Below are positions 4,710 to 5,847 of a DNA stretch of 5,847 nt, in pieces. Below the pieces are notes generated by a model that saw only the letters and a list, made by a program, of their open reading frames with translations, was not told where the DNA came from and did no database searches. Position numbers and translations under genes: made by a program. The stretch is from Polyangia bacterium (GTDB taxonomy: Bacteria; Myxococcota_A; Polyangia; Polyangiales; Polyangiaceae): assembly GCA_030430975.1 (NCBI GenBank), contig JAUIKB010000401.1, forward strand, positions 1 to 5,847, read 5' to 3'. The stretch's first letter is position 1. The number at the start of each line of letters is the position of its first letter.

Positions 4710-5600
4710 CTAAAAATCATACCGCACACCCACCGTCGCCACGCCGCCCACCGCAGGCACCTCGAGGCGCTGACGACCCTCGACGTGAATCCGCGTGGAA
4801 CCCAGTAGCCAATAGCCGTCCAGTCCCAGATACGGGGACAGCCCAGGGGCGATTTGATACGCGCCGGTCAACTGCGCACCGCCACCGAACACAGCACGGG
4901 CGGACGCAGCGGAGCCATCGACGACAGCCGCGTCGGCAGCGATGACGTGCAGCGTCGGGCCCACGTCGAGCGCGAACGACCACCGCCCAGGCTCGACCAC
5001 CGCGCCGACCGGCCCACGAACGCGAGCCCAGCGCAGTCGAATTCCCTCGATGCGGCCGGATTGCTCGAAGCTGGCCTGCAGGCCTGCGAACCATGGCGCC
5101 GAAACGCGCAGCGCGACTCCCAGCGCGACTCCCAGCCGCGGACTAGCGCCCGGAGCGCTTGGCCCGGCGGTGACGCCGAGCGTGGCCCAGCCAAACCGTC
5201 GCTCGCGTAGAGTCGGCCTCTCCGATCGCCTCACCTTTTTCGCGTTGTATTTCGGAGCGCTGGTACTCGGGGTTGGCGTGGCTTTTTTTTCGGAACGCTC
5301 CGGCGGCGGGTACTGATCCGCCAAAGCACCCGCCGTTAGGCCAATCGTCTCGAGTCGTTCCGGCGCCGGATCCGACGCCTCGAACTGAAGCTGCTTCGTG
5401 GTCGCGGCTCGGTTGGCGACGAAAACGGTGATCGTCGCGACGTCATCGTCCCACTGCACCTGAACGCGCACGCGGTCGGTCCCGTCTCCCTCGGTTCCGA
5501 CGCACTGACCGACGGACCGCGAAAGGTTGCACGCACTGACGATCGCAGCTCTTTCAGGCGCAGTGGCCTGTGGAGCATCGATCCAAACGGCGAACGGCAC
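4710..5600 (-). CDS. Two-domain envelope protein, C-terminal outer-membrane beta-barrel-like
   Basis: 296 residues from a GTG at 5598-5600 to TAG at 4710-4712. Residues 1-95 form a small alpha/beta-looking domain: FAVWIDAPQATAPERAAIVSACNLS, then VRVQVQWDDDVATITVFVA. C24 and C33 could pair. A basic, Pro/Ser/Lys-rich linker (96-134) follows. From about 136 to 296 there are alternating Gly/hydrophobic strands ending in ATVGVRYDF, a terminal aromatic typical of outer-membrane barrels; about eight strands seem possible. This arrangement is familiar in hypothetical proteins beside myxobacterial ECF/FecR genes, but I know of no assigned function. It lies 52 bases upstream of the sigma start, so it is probably co-transcribed. 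Oddly, no signal peptide is encoded: only nine codons precede the GTG before an in-frame stop at 5628-5630, none of them a start. An ATG one frame away at 5652 overlaps the preceding stop, so the true N-terminus may be broken by a frameshift. The start is therefore uncertain. Confidence 0.72.
   Translation of the reverse strand: MPFAVWIDAPQATAPERAAIVSACNLSRSVGQCVGTEGDGTDRVRVQVQWDDDVATITVFVANRAATTKQLQFEASDPAPERLETIGLTAGALADQYPPPERSEKKATPTPSTSAPKYNAKKVRRSERPTLRERRFGWATLGVTAGPSAPGASPRLGVALGVALRVSAPWFAGLQASFEQSGRIEGIRLRWARVRGPVGAVVEPGRWSFALDVGPTLHVIAADAAVVDGSAASARAVFGGGAQLTGAYQIAPGLSPYLGLDGYWLLGSTRIHVEGRQRLEVPAVGGVATVGVRYDF
5109..5136 (-). repeat. 12-bp direct tandem duplication in the barrel region
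   Basis: The 12-mer cagcgcgactcc (plus strand) occurs twice back to back at 5109-5120 and 5121-5132, with the first four bases repeated again. It encodes LGVA-LGVA at residues 156-163 of the beta-barrel-like protein. Being a multiple of three it preserves the frame. It is an exact copy and so probably a recent slippage event. Confidence 0.75.
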
Positions 5601-5616
5601 GGCGCACGCTACCGCA

Positions 5617-5652
5617 TTATCGGTGCTTCAGGCGGAGCGCGCGCAGCCTCAT
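5617..5652 (-). other. Eleven-codon frame coupled to the RND stop: leader peptide or displaced N-terminus
   Basis: An ATG at 5650-5652 overlaps the RND stop (ATGA), the usual geometry for translational coupling. It reads MRLRALRLKHR and meets TAA at 5617-5619. The basic sequence looks like the n-region of a signal peptide. The neighbouring frame continues with AVACAVPFAVW, an acceptable hydrophobic core, into the beta-barrel-like protein. Removal of one base, or gain of two, would join them. Alternatives are a chance ATG or a true leader peptide. Confidence 0.35.
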
Positions 5653-5847
5653 GCTTCCGATGCCCTGTCCACCTTAGTTGAATCGGTACCGCCACCGAAG
5701 CGCGCGAACAGCGCGGGCAGCGCAAACAACGTGGCGAGCGTCGCCGTCACGAGCCCACCGATGACGACCGTCGCCAACGGACGCTGAACCTCGGCGCCCG
5801 TCCCGGTGGCCAGCGCCATGGGAACGAAACCGAGCGCGGCGACCAGC
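5649..5847 (-). CDS. RND efflux transporter, C-terminal end (CzcA/CusA-like), 5' part beyond the window
   Basis: The last 65 residues of a protein entering from the right edge and ending at TGA 5649-5651. It reads LVAALGFVPMALATGTGAEV followed by QRPLATVVIGGLVTATLATL and FALPALFARFGG. This is the highly conserved final pair of membrane helices of RND inner-membrane pumps. The GFVPMALATGTGAEVQRPLA form with VVIGGL and a following LPALF/Y is typical of the heavy-metal efflux (HME) branch, whose pumps are about 1,000-1,050 residues and export metal ions with a periplasmic adaptor and outer-membrane channel. The tail after the last helix is short and polar (GGGTDSTKVDRASEA). The stop overlaps an ATG in the ATGA form, so a downstream gene was probably coupled to it. 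Substrate (Cu, Ag, Zn, Co or Cd) cannot be told from this fragment. Confidence 0.88.
   Translation of the reverse strand, partial: LVAALGFVPMALATGTGAEVQRPLATVVIGGLVTATLATLFALPALFARFGGGTDSTKVDRASEA

Noticed and set aside
4265..4945. A 226-codon plus-strand open frame opposite the sigma gene
   Set aside because: The protein is Arg/Pro/His-rich without any recognisable motif and lies antisense to a clear ECF sigma factor.

Overview
The window looks like chromosomal DNA from a high-GC delta-proteobacterial lineage, most likely Myxococcota (Polyangia/Sorangiineae-like). The basis is the GC-rich coding sequence, an ECF sigma/FecR pair whose FecR has a C-terminal TPR-like tail, a large cysteine-repeat lipoprotein and a plausible sigma-54 promoter. 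The taxon is an inference from gene style; no rRNA or marker gene is present.

All seven genes lie on the minus strand, so transcription runs from the right edge to the left. In that order they are: (1) the last 65 residues of an RND efflux transporter of the heavy-metal (CzcA/CusA-like) type, 5649-5847; (2) a two-domain envelope protein with a C-terminal part resembling an outer-membrane beta-barrel, 4710-5600; (3) an ECF sigma factor, 4043-4657; (4) a single-pass FecR-domain protein whose ATG overlaps the sigma stop, 3042-4046; (5) a lipoprotein with 11 four-cysteine repeats, 2142-2999; (6) a polytopic membrane protein of unknown function, 611-1987; (7) the N-terminal 166 residues of a DUF4349 lipoprotein, 1-498, running off the left edge.

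Genes 2 to 5 are spaced 52, -4 and 42 bases apart and read as one envelope-signalling operon. The sigma factor and FecR protein are probably a regulator/transducer pair. The beta-barrel-like protein and the cysteine-rich lipoprotein are the likely envelope-facing parts. No TonB-dependent receptor is present, so this is not a textbook FecIRA iron system. Gene 6 is set apart by a 154-base gap that holds an 11-bp imperfect stem-loop and a sigma-54-like -24/-12 element directly before its GTG, so it is probably transcribed separately. Gene 7 follows a 112-base gap with a perfect 7-bp inverted repeat in its leader.

The point most worth checking is the 5' end of gene 2. Its frame has only one usable start (a GTG) and no signal peptide. 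An ATG that overlaps the RND stop codon, the classic coupled arrangement, lies one frame away and hits a stop after 11 codons. This could be a sequencing or real frameshift, or a short leader peptide. No CRISPR array, tRNA, rRNA, insertion sequence or recognisable defence system was seen.
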